From Thalassospira lucentensis MCCC 1A00383 = DSM 14000 (GTDB taxonomy: Bacteria > Pseudomonadota > Alphaproteobacteria > Rhodospirillales > Thalassospiraceae), in NCBI RefSeq assembly GCF_000421265.1, contig NZ_ATWN01000014.1, forward strand, positions 1 to 64,000: 64,000 bases of DNA, read 5' to 3'. The position numbers and the translations under genes were made by a program. The first letter of the stretch is position 1; each line of letters opens with the position of its first letter. Under the pieces are notes generated by a model. It had not been told where the DNA came from, did not search any database, and saw nothing but the letters and a program-made list of their open reading frames with translations. This document shows positions 63,690 through 64,000 of this stretch, piece after piece.

Positions 63690-64000
63690 ATGGCTGAAGT
63701 CGAAGAACAGTGGCTGGCAAATCCCAACCGCTATGACGCCGAAACCTATAAGCGTTGCGGCAAAAGTGGTTTGATCCTGCCGAAGATCACCCTTGGCCTG
63801 TGGCAGAATTTTGGCGGCGTCGATGTCTATGAAACCCAGCGCGCCATGATGCGCCGTGCCTTTGACCGTGGGGTGTTTCATTTTGATCTGGCCAACAACT
63901 ATGGTCCGCCCCCGGGATCGGCCGAAGAAAACTTCGGCAAAGCACTTTCGCAGGATTTGAAAAAACACCGCGACGAGTTGGTGATTTCGACCAAGGCGGG
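63690..64000 (+). CDS. Aldo/keto reductase, N-terminal part (cut by window edge)
   Basis: The 103 visible residues begin MAEVEEQWLANPNRYDAETY and include LPKITLGLWQNFG and the catalytic Asp and Tyr in FHFDLANNYGPPPGSAEENFG. This matches the YghZ/L-glyceraldehyde-3-phosphate reductase group (potassium-channel-beta-like), which detoxifies aldehydes such as methylglyoxal with NADPH. GGAGGAAG lies directly before the ATG. The catalytic Lys and His lie beyond the window. Confidence 0.9.
   Translation, partial: MAEVEEQWLANPNRYDAETYKRCGKSGLILPKITLGLWQNFGGVDVYETQRAMMRRAFDRGVFHFDLANNYGPPPGSAEENFGKALSQDLKKHRDELVISTKA

Overview
The window comes from a moderately GC-rich alphaproteobacterium with small gaps, many 4-bp ATGA/GTGA gene overlaps and a typical free-living heterotroph gene set. 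Gene content (ABC and TRAP sugar-acid importers, a split cobalamin methionine synthase, an ArsR-methyltransferase regulator, the DUF4212/sodium symporter module) fits Rhodospirillales and is reminiscent of Thalassospira. That taxonomic guess is inference and was not checked by any search. I recognise no rRNA or tRNA gene, CRISPR array or prophage. The only mobile DNA is the end of an IS5-type element at the left edge.

The left half (about 0.8-34 kb) is accessory carbon catabolism in three adjacent transport-plus-pathway blocks. Block 1 (0.8-9.1 kb) is a sugar-acid locus. On the minus strand lie a GntR/FCD regulator, a TRAP transporter (dctP, dctQ, dctM) and a zinc polyol/sugar-acid dehydrogenase. 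Divergent from it are mannonate dehydratase (uxuA), a mannonate/fructuronate oxidoreductase (uxuB-like) and a 2-keto-3-deoxygluconate kinase. Together they should take a hexonate or hexuronate to KDG-6-phosphate. Block 2 (9.3-17.8 kb) has a LacI regulator divergent from an ABC importer with two different ATPases and a 62-residue membrane protein, ending in a fused dihydroxyacetone kinase. It looks like an importer for a triose or polyol. Block 3 (18.2-34.0 kb) is best read as non-phosphorylative L-fucose (or related 6-deoxy/L-galactose-type sugar) catabolism. It encodes an ABC importer, lactonase, mutarotase, two unrelated dehydratases, a 2-keto-3-deoxyfuconate-type dehydrogenase and a diketo-acid hydrolase giving pyruvate plus lactate. 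It also carries unexpected genes: a MaoC hydratase, a CaiB CoA-transferase and a solute-binding protein with no signal peptide coupled to that CoA-transferase. An IclR regulator and a D-2-hydroxyacid dehydrogenase close the block.

The right half (34-64 kb) is mostly core. It holds molybdate uptake (modABC); a cNMP/CBS/DUF294 signalling protein with a DEDDh exonuclease-like partner beside a DUF4212 plus sodium:solute symporter pair; ettA; mlaC and mlaA; a probable SahR regulator with metF and split metH; an MFS exporter; a ClC channel; a UDP-GlcNAc 2-epimerase; a UvrD/PcrA helicase; prmA; an SDR; an aminopeptidase P; and the start of an aldo/keto reductase. Several clean intrinsic terminators mark the operon ends.

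The most interesting signals are the fucose-type locus with its CoA-linked and cytoplasmic binding-protein genes, a pair of identical-core LacI-type operators, a long palindrome in front of the SahR-like gene, a hairpin after every transporter binding-protein gene, and a probable short gene with its own strong terminator near 61.1 kb.
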